Source: Nonlabens tegetincola (GTDB lineage: Bacteria; Bacteroidota; Bacteroidia; Flavobacteriales; Flavobacteriaceae). Taken from it: a stretch of DNA of 64,000 nucleotides. The stretch's first letter is position 1. Every line of letters starts with the position of its first letter. Position numbers and translations under genes: made by a program. This document shows, piece by piece, positions 41,825 to 49,836 of the stretch. Location: NCBI RefSeq assembly GCF_002954355.1, contig NZ_MQVV01000017.1, positions 62,001-126,000 on the forward strand, written 5' to 3'. The notes under the pieces are model-generated. The model searched no databases. It was not told where the DNA came from and saw only the letters and a list, made by a program, of their open reading frames with translations.

Positions 41825-44800
41825 ATGATCCTTTTTTTCGGTGAACCCACAAAGAAAATTTATGCTGTACAATCACAGCAAGCTCTCTCTAACGACAACC
41901 TTCAAAAATTAGTTTGGCTACTAGGTAATGCTCCTCAAATCGAGGCCGATGCAGTTCCAGGAACCTATACAGGTCCTAGAGCAACTACCATAACTCCATG
42001 GTCTACTAATGCAGTTGAAATTACTCAAAACATGCAAATTCCAGGTATACAGCGTATAGAGGAGTTTAACTCCTGTCTGCCCGATGCCGACTACGACCGC
42101 ATGTTACTAGTTAAATTTGATGGATTAAATCAATCTCAATTTGATATTAATGTTACTCCTGATCAAGTATTAGAAATTGATGACATCGCAGCTTACAACA
42201 TGCAGGAAGGACTAGCTTTAAGTGATGATGAAATTGATTATTTAAATCAACTTGCCGAGCGTTTAGGGAGAAAGTTAACCGATTCTGAAGTATTTGGTTT
42301 TTCACAGGTAAATTCTGAGCATTGTCGTCATAAAATATTCAATGGTACCTTTATTATCGATGGTAAAGAACAACCTACTTCTTTATTTAAATTAATTAAG
42401 GAAACTAGTAAACAAAACCCTAATGAAATAGTTAGTGCTTACAGTGATAACGTTGCATTTATTCAAGGTCCACAAGCAGAACAATTTGCTCCTGCCAGCG
42501 CAGATAAACCTGACAAATACGTCAATAAGGATTTTGAATCTGTAATATCATTAAAAGCAGAAACCCATAATTTCCCAACCACTGTAGAACCATTTAACGG
42601 TGCTGCTACAGGAAGCGGTGGAGAAATACGTGATAGACTAGCTGGTGGACAAGGTTCTTTGCCTCTTGCAGGAACAGCTGTATACATGACCAGTTATTCA
42701 CGATTAAATAATCAACGCCCATGGGAACGCGATTTTGAAGCACGTGAATGGTTGTATCAAACTCCATTGGACATACTTATCAAAGCCAGTAATGGAGCAA
42801 GTGATTTTGGAAACAAATTTGGACAACCATTAATAGCAGGCTCTGTACTTACATTTGAACATGACGAACATGTAGACCAAGAAAACCAATCTTCCCACGA
42901 TCCACGTTATTTAGGTTACGACAAGGTGATCATGCTTGCTGGTGGAATAGGATATGGAAAAAAAGATCAAGCTCTTAAAAAAACACCCGATGCTGGCGAT
43001 GATATCATCGTCATGGGTGGTGATAATTACCGTATAGGAATGGGTGGTGCTGCCGTGAGTAGCGCCGATACTGGTTCAATGGATAGCGGTATTGAATTAA
43101 ATGCTGTTCAACGATCTAATCCCGAAATGCAAAAACGTGCAGCTAATGCCATTAGAGGAATGGTAGAAAGCGACAACAATACCATTAAATCCATTCACGA
43201 TCATGGTGCTGGTGGACATTTAAATTGCTTATCAGAACTTGTAGAAGAAACAGGTGGAGTAATTGATGTAGACAAATTACCGGTAGGTGATCCTACTCTT
43301 TCTCGCAAAGAACTTATAGGTAATGAAAGCCAAGAACGTATGGGATTAGTAATGGAAGCTAGTGATACTCCAGTACTAGAACGTATAGCTCAACGTGAGC
43401 GTGCTCCTTTATATAAAGTAGGAACAGTTACCGGTGACAACAAATTTATTTTTAGTGAAAAAGATGGGCGCAGCCCGATGGATCTTGCTCTAGAAGACAT
43501 GTTCGGTTCTAGTCCAAAGACCATTATGGATGATGTCACCATAAACAGAAAATATAACGACGTACAGTACATTCAAGATGAATTGACATCATACCTTAAA
43601 AAGGTTTTAAAACTAGAAGCTGTCGCAAGTAAGGACTGGTTAACAAATAAAGTAGACCGCTGTGTAACAGGTCGCGTAGCAAAACAACAAACCTGTGGTG
43701 AATTGCAGTTACCTCTTAATAATGTAGGTGTGATGGCTATGGATTATCAAGGTAAAAAAGGTGTTGCGACTACCATAGGTCACAGTCCTGTGAGTGCACT
43801 TATCGATCCTATCGCTGGATCTCGTAATTCTATTGCAGAGGCATTGAGTAATTTAGTATTTGCTCCGGTTGAGAAAGGTCTATCTGGTGTAAGTTTGAGT
43901 GCAAACTGGATGTGGCCATGTAACAATCCAGGAGAGGATGCTAGACTATATCAAGCAGTAAAAGCGGTAAGTGACTTTGCTATCGAATTAGGTATCAATA
44001 TACCTACAGGAAAGGACTCCTTGAGTATGAAGCAAAAATATGCCGATAAAGATGTTTTATCTCCTGGAACAGTAATCATTAGTAGCGTGGCAGCTGTAGA
44101 TGATATCACACGAATTGTAGAACCCGTTCTACAGCCAGATGATAATGCTCCTATTTACTACATTAATTTAAGTGGTGATTCTCACAAATTAGGTGGATCT
44201 AGTTTTGCACAAGTTTGTGATGCAATAGGTAATGAATGTCCGACAGTTGTAGATAGTTCCGCTTTCGCGAAAGCGTGGTCACAAATTCAAGCTCTCATAA
44301 AATCTGATAAAGTACAAGCTGGTCACGATATAGGAAGTGGTGGTCTTGTAACTACTTTACTAGAGATGTGTTTTCCATCAACCAAGGTGGGAATGAAACT
44401 TGACCTTTCAAGCATTGGAGACGATTTAATAAAGGTTTTATTTTCAGAAAACATTGGTGTGGTCTTACAAACCACCCAAGATATAGATAATGAATTAAAA
44501 GATTGTGGAGTGCCTTTTTATAAGATAGGTACAGCGACAAACAAGCCTGTTATAGAGCTTAATGAGCTTATTCTTGACGTGGCAGAATATCGCAAAGAAT
44601 GGTACGAGACCTCTCACCTATTAGATCGTGAACAATCCTTTAATGGTAAAGCCGATGAACGAGCTGCTAATTATGAACAGCAGCCTTTAAATTATCAATT
44701 TCCTGCATCCTTTGACGGAAAACTACCCGAGCTACCAAAGCACAAAATAAAAGCAGCTGTAATCCGAGAAAAAGGAAGTAACAGTGAACGAGAAATGGCA

Positions 44801-45499
44801 AGAGCAATGCATCTTGCTGGTTTTGAGGTTATAGATGTTCACATGACTGATCTTATAAGCGGTCGTGAAACTCTTGAAGATGTGCAATTTATTGCTGCTG
44901 TTGGAGGTTTTTCTAACAGCGATGTTTTAGGTAGCGCCAAAGGTTGGGCCGGTGCATTTTTATATAACGACAAGGCAAACAAGGCATTGAAAAACTTTTT
45001 TGCACGACCAGATACGATGAGTTTAGGAGTATGTAATGGTTGTCAATTATTTGTGGAATTAGGATTGATAAACCCAGACCACGACATCAAACCAAAAATG
45101 CTTCATAACGATAGTAACAAATTTGAATGTCACTTTACTAGCGTAGAAATTGCAGCAAATAATTCTATTATGTTAGAATCACTAGCTGGTACAACCTTAG
45201 GAATTTGGGCAGCCCATGGAGAAGGAAAGTTCCAGTTACCTAAACAAAAAGAGGATTACAAGATCCCAGCCACTTATGCCTACACGGGATATCCTGCAAA
45301 TCCTAATGGATCTGATTACAACGCTGCTATGTTGAACAGTGAGGATGGTAGACATCTTGTAATGATGCCACACCTAGAACGTTCTACATTCCCATGGAAT
45401 TGGGCGCACTATCCTAAAGACCGTAAAGACGATGTAGTTTCTCCATGGTTAGAAGCATTTGTAAATGCTAGAAAATGGTGTGAAAAACAAAATTCCTAA
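41825..45499 (+). CDS. purL: Phosphoribosylformylglycinamidine synthase, large form
   Basis: Fourth step of purine synthesis: FGAR plus glutamine and ATP to FGAM. This is the large, single-chain enzyme (1224 residues). N-terminal PurS-like domain, then the ATP-binding core (FSQVNSEHCRHKIFNG, ETHNFPTTVEPFNGAATGSGGEIRD in part, GIVTLEAMCFP-like VTTLLEMCF), a repeat of the AIRS-type domain, and a C-terminal glutaminase with the nucleophile in GVCNGCQLFVELG and HGEGKF. The palindrome at 44260 encodes AFAKAW in a surface helix before GHDIGSGGLV. A stand-alone gene with its own promoter and terminator. Confidence 0.97.
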   Translation: MILFFGEPTKKIYAVQSQQALSNDNLQKLVWLLGNAPQIEADAVPGTYTGPRATTITPWSTNAVEITQNMQIPGIQRIEEFNSCLPDADYDRMLLVKFDGLNQSQFDINVTPDQVLEIDDIAAYNMQEGLALSDDEIDYLNQLAERLGRKLTDSEVFGFSQVNSEHCRHKIFNGTFIIDGKEQPTSLFKLIKETSKQNPNEIVSAYSDNVAFIQGPQAEQFAPASADKPDKYVNKDFESVISLKAETHNFPTTVEPFNGAATGSGGEIRDRLAGGQGSLPLAGTAVYMTSYSRLNNQRPWERDFEAREWLYQTPLDILIKASNGASDFGNKFGQPLIAGSVLTFEHDEHVDQENQSSHDPRYLGYDKVIMLAGGIGYGKKDQALKKTPDAGDDIIVMGGDNYRIGMGGAAVSSADTGSMDSGIELNAVQRSNPEMQKRAANAIRGMVESDNNTIKSIHDHGAGGHLNCLSELVEETGGVIDVDKLPVGDPTLSRKELIGNESQERMGLVMEASDTPVLERIAQRERAPLYKVGTVTGDNKFIFSEKDGRSPMDLALEDMFGSSPKTIMDDVTINRKYNDVQYIQDELTSYLKKVLKLEAVASKDWLTNKVDRCVTGRVAKQQTCGELQLPLNNVGVMAMDYQGKKGVATTIGHSPVSALIDPIAGSRNSIAEALSNLVFAPVEKGLSGVSLSANWMWPCNNPGEDARLYQAVKAVSDFAIELGINIPTGKDSLSMKQKYADKDVLSPGTVIISSVAAVDDITRIVEPVLQPDDNAPIYYINLSGDSHKLGGSSFAQVCDAIGNECPTVVDSSAFAKAWSQIQALIKSDKVQAGHDIGSGGLVTTLLEMCFPSTKVGMKLDLSSIGDDLIKVLFSENIGVVLQTTQDIDNELKDCGVPFYKIGTATNKPVIELNELILDVAEYRKEWYETSHLLDREQSFNGKADERAANYEQQPLNYQFPASFDGKLPELPKHKIKAAVIREKGSNSEREMARAMHLAGFEVIDVHMTDLISGRETLEDVQFIAAVGGFSNSDVLGSAKGWAGAFLYNDKANKALKNFFARPDTMSLGVCNGCQLFVELGLINPDHDIKPKMLHNDSNKFECHFTSVEIAANNSIMLESLAGTTLGIWAAHGEGKFQLPKQKEDYKIPATYAYTGYPANPNGSDYNAAMLNSEDGRHLVMMPHLERSTFPWNWAHYPKDRKDDVVSPWLEAFVNARKWCEKQNS
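44260..44275. repeat. Iterated palindrome copy 10, inside purL
   Basis: Perfect 16-bp palindrome CGCTTTCGCGAAAGCG, read as AFAKA. Confidence 0.95.
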
Positions 45500-45525
45500 G
45501 GAATTTGTTTTTATTAATATGATTA

Positions 45526-45556
45526 AAAAACACCTCTCTTAACGAGGTGTTTTTTT
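45526..45556 (+). terminator. Rho-independent terminator of purL
   Basis: AAAACACCTC and GAGGTGTTTT pair across a seven-base loop, followed by T. A second, weaker hairpin (AACAAAATTCC / GGAATTTGTT) overlaps the purL stop at 45487-45511. Confidence 0.88.
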
Positions 45557-45602
45557 AATTGTAAATTTCAATTTTATAATAAATCTAGATTTATATGGCA
45601 CC

Positions 45603-45988
45603 ATGCAATTTGTAGTTCATTATTTTTTACATTTTGGTTTTCCTTTTTCATTGCCTATATATTCTTTAGGAAAAATTGGAAACGGGTTTATTTAATTCTT
45701 CTCGCAACCATGATGGTAGATCTTGATCATCTATTAGCAAATCCCATATTTCAAGAAAATAGATGTAGTATAAACTTTCATCCACTGCATACTTTTTATG
45801 CGATGGCATTTTATGTAGTGTTACTGTTTTTCCGCAAGCCATTCAATATCATTGGTATCGGTTTACTTTTTCATATGCTAACTGATTTTATAGATTGCTT
45901 AATGACCTACAGTAAATGTACCGATTGCCTAGTCTCCTCTCCTATTTATGAGAGTTTACAATCAATAAGTCAATTCTTGGGCATATAA
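45603..45988 (+). pseudogene. DUF6122-like membrane protein gene with a frameshift
   Basis: The intact part at 45710-45988 encodes MMVDLDHLLANPIFQENR with RCSINFHPLHTFYAM, an integral membrane protein I take to be DUF6122 (metal-dependent-hydrolase-like, LDHLLA and HPLH motifs). Upstream, an ATG at 45603 opens MQFVVHYFLHFGFPF in another frame; adding one T in the run at 45644-45648 would restore a continuous chain through IAYIFFRKNWKRVYLILLAT. So the gene is either disrupted or contains a sequencing error in the T-run. A -7-like TAGATTTA is at 45586-45593. As it stands the 92-residue piece would be made only from the internal ATG. Confidence 0.7.
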
Positions 45989-46070
45989 TTTTATTCCTAT
46001 ACTTAAGAATAGTTGATACTACTAGATGTAAAACAAATATTAAAATCATAACAAACACTTTTTTATATAG

Positions 46071-46078
46071 TAACTTTA
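46071..46078 (+). promoter_or_regulatory. -7 box TAACTTTA of the thiamine operon
   Basis: One mismatch from TAnnTTTG; the predicted transcript begins almost exactly at the riboswitch. Confidence 0.5.
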
Positions 46079-46084
46079 CACCAA

Positions 46085-46157
46085 TCGTTAGGGGTGCCGT
46101 TGTGCTGAGATTATACCCTATGAACCTGAGATGTGTAATTACAGCGGAGGAAAACGA
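46085..46157 (+). promoter_or_regulatory. TPP riboswitch (THI element)
   Basis: Carries the conserved blocks GGGGTGCC, CTGAGAT, ACCC, GAACCTGA and the closing purine-rich ACAGCGGAGGAAAACGAG; TCGTT (46085) pairs with AACGA (46153) as the P1 helix. It senses thiamine pyrophosphate and is followed by a strong terminator, so it controls the downstream operon by transcription attenuation. Confidence 0.95.
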
Positions 46158-46188
46158 GACTTGTAACTAGTAAATAACCATAAACCTA

Positions 46189-46224
46189 CAAGCCACTTTC
46201 ATTACCGTGAAAGTGGCTTTTTTA
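46189..46224 (+). terminator. Riboswitch-controlled terminator
   Basis: AAGCCACTTTCA and TGAAAGTGGCTT form a 12-bp stem with a six-base loop and T-run, between the riboswitch and thiM. It is the expression platform. Confidence 0.93.
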
Positions 46225-46249
46225 ATATAATAATGACCCAACAAAGCAT

Positions 46250-46996
46250 ATGAATACAACCATTGACTTAATCAAAACGCAATCGCCGCTTATTCATAAT
46301 ATCACCAATTACGTGGTTATGAATAACACTGCAAATGCCTTACTAGCTATAGGAGCTTCACCAGTGATGGCTCATGCAATAGAAGAAGTTGAAGATATAA
46401 CCATGATCTCATCATCTTTAGTAATCAACATGGGAACCCTTAGTAAATCTTGGGTAGCTGCCATGGAGCAAGCAATGAAAAAAGCAAAAGCAAACGGAAT
46501 CCCTATCGTCTTTGATCCGGTTGGAGTAGGCGCGTCAAATTACCGTACGCAAACCGCTCTTCACCTAGCAGAAACTTACCAACCTGACGTAATTCGTGGG
46601 AATGCATCAGAAATTATGGCACTGGCACAATTAAGTTCAAATACAAAAGGTGTTGATAGCACGATAGACTCTAATAACGCAGTGGATGCTGCTAGCACGC
46701 TTTCGCGAAAGCTGAATAATACCATTGTTATAAGTGGAGCTACCGATTACATCGTAACTGGTGACAAAATTGAAGAAATCACTGGTGGAAGTGCGATGAT
46801 GCCTAAAATAACAGGAATGGGATGTACCGCAACCAGTATTATAGGCGCTTGTGTAGCAGTTAACAAAGACATACATAAAGGAGCTCGCGATGGAATGGAA
46901 ATTATGAGTAAAGCTGGTGAGCAAGCTGAGTCTAAATCCAATGGACCTGGTAGCTTTCAAATGAATTTTATAGACGCGTTGTTTCAACTCACATAG
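46250..46996 (+). CDS. thiM: Hydroxyethylthiazole kinase
   Basis: Salvages the thiazole half of vitamin B1 by phosphorylating hydroxyethylthiazole. 248 residues in the ribokinase-like fold: NITNYVVMNNTANALLAIGASPVM at the substrate site, GTLS, VFDPVGVGAS, and the catalytic GTGCTAT-like GMGCTATSIIGA near residue 187. It is the first gene behind the TPP riboswitch and ends three bases before thiE. The palindrome encodes TLSRKL at 46699. Confidence 0.95.
   Translation: MNTTIDLIKTQSPLIHNITNYVVMNNTANALLAIGASPVMAHAIEEVEDITMISSSLVINMGTLSKSWVAAMEQAMKKAKANGIPIVFDPVGVGASNYRTQTALHLAETYQPDVIRGNASEIMALAQLSSNTKGVDSTIDSNNAVDAASTLSRKLNNTIVISGATDYIVTGDKIEEITGGSAMMPKITGMGCTATSIIGACVAVNKDIHKGARDGMEIMSKAGEQAESKSNGPGSFQMNFIDALFQLT
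46699..46712. repeat. Iterated palindrome copy 11, inside thiM
   Basis: Perfect 14-bp core GCTTTCGCGAAAGC, read as LSRK. Confidence 0.95.
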
Positions 46997-46999
46997 AAT

Positions 47000-47644
47000 A
47001 TGAATAAAGCAGACTATTCTCTTATGTATGTGACTGATGAGCGCATTACAGAAGATACCCTATTTTTTGACACGCTACAATCCAGCTTAAAAGGTGGTGT
47101 TACTATAGTGCAACTTAGGGAAAAGCTGCTGGATACTAGAGATTTTTATAATCGCGCCCTTAAAACAAAAGAGATCTGTGATTATTACAATGTGCCATTG
47201 ATAATTAACGATAGAATTGATATCGCTTTAAGCATCAACGCCCATGGTGTTCATATTGGCCAACAGGATTTACCACCAGCAATCACGAGAAAAATTTTAG
47301 GATCAGATAAAATTATCGGTTGGTCAGTAAGCAATGAGGAACAGGCTCTTAAGGCTAATAGCCTAGAGATTGATTACATAGGTCTTTCTCCAGTATTTAG
47401 CACGGCAACTAAAACAGAAAATTTAGAAAAACCATTAGGAATTTCAGGTTTATTAAGAATAAAGTCCATAAGCAACAAACCCATTATATGTATAGGAGGA
47501 ATTGACCATTCAAATACAGAAGTACTTATAGAAAATGGTGCAGAAGGAATTGCTGTGGTATCCGCTATATCAACCTCGGAGCAACCTCAACAAGCAACTG
47601 AAAATTTTAAAAAATTATTATGTCGAATTGGTACCAACAAATAA
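47000..47644 (+). CDS. thiE: Thiamine-phosphate synthase
   Basis: Joins the pyrimidine and thiazole halves to thiamine phosphate. 214 residues in a TIM barrel: GGVTIVQLREK, the phosphate-site NDRIDIAL, HGVHIGQQDLP, IGLSPVFSTATK and PIICIGGI, AEGIAVVSAI. Its last 25 bases overlap the tenA start, implying coupled translation. Confidence 0.96.
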   Translation: MNKADYSLMYVTDERITEDTLFFDTLQSSLKGGVTIVQLREKLLDTRDFYNRALKTKEICDYYNVPLIINDRIDIALSINAHGVHIGQQDLPPAITRKILGSDKIIGWSVSNEEQALKANSLEIDYIGLSPVFSTATKTENLEKPLGISGLLRIKSISNKPIICIGGIDHSNTEVLIENGAEGIAVVSAISTSEQPQQATENFKKLLCRIGTNK

Positions 47645-48273
47645 ATAAATCTACCGGTAGTATTCTTGCTAAGATTCAAAATCAGCCTTTCATAAAAGAA
47701 CTTATGCAAGGTACATTACCTAAAGATGTATTTCAGTTTTACATTAATCAAGATGCCTTGTATTTAGCACAATACAAAAAAGTTCTTGCCCTTGTTGGAA
47801 TAAAATGTCGTGATGAAAATGAAACCCAGTTTTTTCTAGATGCAGCAACAGGAATCATACATGTTGAAAATGCTCTTCATCAACATTTTGTAAATGCCGA
47901 TTCGTTTACCACAATAGCATCACCTACTTGTGAGCTTTATACCAGTTACTTGTCTAGAATTGCTCATGAAAAATCAATTACAGTAAGTATAGCAGCTGTT
48001 TTACCATGCTTTACCATTTACAAACAAATAGGCGATTATATTATTGAGAACCAAACTAATAAAGACAATAATCCCTACCAAGAATGGATTAACACCTATG
48101 GTGGTGAGGAGTTTGCAGCATCTGTAGAACAAGCAATCAATATTGCAAACAAGTATGCACAAACAGCTAATCAAGAAGAACTCGAAATGATGAACCAAGC
48201 CTTTTTGAAAGCTTCACAATTAGAGTGGATGTTTTGGGATAGTGCTTATAGAAAGGAACAATGGGAAATTTAA
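47620..48273 (+). CDS. tenA: TenA family thiaminase II / aminopyrimidine hydrolase
   Basis: Recycles degraded thiamine by releasing hydroxymethylpyrimidine from base-modified forms. 217 residues, all-helical fold: FIKELMQGTLPKDVFQFYINQDALYLAQY with the conserved Tyr, YTSYLSRIAHE, and AAVLPCFTIYKQIG with the active-site Cys region, then EWINTYGGEEFAASVEQAINIA. Overlaps thiE by 25 bases and thiD by 13. Its presence beside thiM, thiE and thiD marks a salvage operon, since no de novo pyrimidine or thiazole genes are here. Confidence 0.94.
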   Translation: MSNWYQQINKSTGSILAKIQNQPFIKELMQGTLPKDVFQFYINQDALYLAQYKKVLALVGIKCRDENETQFFLDAATGIIHVENALHQHFVNADSFTTIASPTCELYTSYLSRIAHEKSITVSIAAVLPCFTIYKQIGDYIIENQTNKDNNPYQEWINTYGGEEFAASVEQAINIANKYAQTANQEELEMMNQAFLKASQLEWMFWDSAYRKEQWEI

Positions 48274-49073
48274 AAAACACTTACCATACAGTACTTACCA
48301 TTGCCGGTAGCGATAGTGGTGGCTGTGCTGGTATACAGGCAGATATAAAGAGTATTTCTGCTTGTGGTGCATTTGCTGCCAGTGTCATTACAGCCACAAC
48401 AGCACAAAATACGCAAGGCGTTTTTGATATTCACCCTATACCGATTGATCATATAGAAAAACAACTAGACGCTGTTTTTACCGACATAACCTTTCAAGCG
48501 GTAAAAATAGGCATGTTACATTCTTGTGAGGTGATTAAACTTATTTCAAAAAAGCTACAAGAGTATCAGGCAGTAAATGTGGTAATAGATCCTGTGATGG
48601 TAGCGACTTCCGGTGATAGATTAATCACCAACGAGGCGCTGCAAAGCTTGAAATCATTACTGCCACAAGCCTTTTTGATCACACCAAATTCTAAGGAAGC
48701 AGAACTACTACTAGAACTAGAAATTAATCCCAAAAATGCACAAGAAGCGGCTCAACAACTTGGTAAAAAATACCAGACCTCGGTCTTATTAAAAGGCGGT
48801 CATATGGATCATGCTCCTGATGAAATGGTTGATATTTTATACAACTTTGAAACCGCTCAAACCATTCTGCTCAAAAATCCTAAAGTAGAAACCCGTCACA
48901 CTCATGGTACAGGCTGCAGTTTATCATCTAGTATTGCTACTTTTTTAAGTAAAGGATATTCCTTGGAGAAATCAGTTGACCATGCATGCCAATACATCAA
49001 TTCGGCAATTTTAAATGGTAAGGATAAGATATTAGGAAAAGGCAATGGTCCCATCAATCATTTTGGATTGTAA
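48261..49073 (+). CDS. thiD: Hydroxymethylpyrimidine (phosphate) kinase
   Basis: Phosphorylates HMP and HMP-phosphate to HMP-pyrophosphate for ThiE. 270 residues: LTIAGSDSGGCAGIQADIKSISACGAFAASVITATTAQNT in two parts as the substrate loop, QAVKIGMLHSCEVI, VIDPVMVATSGD, ITPNSKEAELLL and the catalytic HTHGTGCSLSSSIAT. Overlaps the tenA end by 13 bases and closes the operon; no obvious terminator hairpin follows before the intergenic palindrome at 49099. Confidence 0.96.
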   Translation: MGNLKNTYHTVLTIAGSDSGGCAGIQADIKSISACGAFAASVITATTAQNTQGVFDIHPIPIDHIEKQLDAVFTDITFQAVKIGMLHSCEVIKLISKKLQEYQAVNVVIDPVMVATSGDRLITNEALQSLKSLLPQAFLITPNSKEAELLLELEINPKNAQEAAQQLGKKYQTSVLLKGGHMDHAPDEMVDILYNFETAQTILLKNPKVETRHTHGTGCSLSSSIATFLSKGYSLEKSVDHACQYINSAILNGKDKILGKGNGPINHFGL

Positions 49074-49098
49074 TTTTTTTGTGAGCATGTATTTTAGG

Positions 49099-49118
49099 TA
49101 CGCTTTCGCGAAAGCGTA
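49099..49118. repeat. Iterated palindrome copy 12, intergenic 20-bp form
   Basis: TACGCTTTCGCGAAAGCGTA, identical to the copy at 35411-35430, 26 bases after the thiD stop. Its stem could also act as a 3' hairpin for the thiamine operon. Confidence 0.96.
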
Positions 49119-49205
49119 ATCAAATCAAGCAACTGTAAATCAGACAATAATCTTGGAAAAAGTTTATTAATCCATATCTTTAAGCTGAATATAAAAGGTG
49201 TAAAA

Positions 49206-49679
49206 ATGACCAAAAAGTTAACTCCTATATTTTGTTTACTACTCTTTCTAATAGTAACCAGTTGTACATTAGAATCTGAATTTTCTTTACCCAACAATGA
49301 GGCAATTGATAGTGAGTTATTGGGTTTATGGAGCCCAACAAATAACCCGAAAGAATCCGTAAAAATAGAACGTCACACTGAGAAAAGATACAAGTTAACT
49401 CTAATAGATGGAGATGATAAAGAGGAGTTAATCGCCTACCCTACTACCATAAGAGAAAGACAAATTTTGACTATAATCACGGAAGATGAAGTTGGTCTGA
49501 GTTACCAATTTTATGGGATCTCAATGATAAACAACTCTCTTACCTATAGTGAGGTCAATAATCAAATAAGAGAGGAAAAATTTGAGTCCCAACAAGATTT
49601 ATATGATTTTTTTCTCACCCATATTGAGAAAGATTATTTTTTTAAGAATCCTGAAACTTTAAAAAAAATATCCCCTTAA
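49206..49679 (+). CDS. Small lipoprotein of unknown function
   Basis: A 157-residue protein with a lipoprotein signal (MTKKLTPIFCLLLFLIVTSC, Cys at residue 20). The mature domain has the pattern IDSELLGLWSPTNNPKESVKIERHTEKRYKLTLIDGDDKEE over its first half, as in small lipocalin-like or copper-resistance-type lipoproteins (LxGxW motif near the start). No assignment beyond that. Alone on its strand, between the thiamine operon and a decarboxylase gene. Confidence 0.72.
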   Translation: MTKKLTPIFCLLLFLIVTSCTLESEFSLPNNEAIDSELLGLWSPTNNPKESVKIERHTEKRYKLTLIDGDDKEELIAYPTTIRERQILTIITEDEVGLSYQFYGISMINNSLTYSEVNNQIREEKFESQQDLYDFFLTHIEKDYFFKNPETLKKISP

Positions 49680-49793
49680 TCTAAAATGCATTACTTGGGA
49701 TCAACGGTTTAAATTAAAAGTTATAAAGTAAAAATCTGAATCATAATCTTATTGTTTTTACAAGTCACTTATTTAAGAAATCTTACCTTCGTC

Positions 49794-49836
49794 ATAATTT
49801 TTACAGCCCTTTTGGGGCTATTTTTAAACAGCTATA
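49794..49836 (+). promoter_or_regulatory. Promoter and leader hairpin of the PLP decarboxylase gene
   Basis: A -7-like TACCTTCG (49794-49801) with TTG about 20 bases upstream. The leader then holds AGCCC-TTTT-GGGGCT followed by TATTTTT (49805-49825), a terminator-like hairpin directly before the start codon, which might attenuate the gene. Confidence 0.45.
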
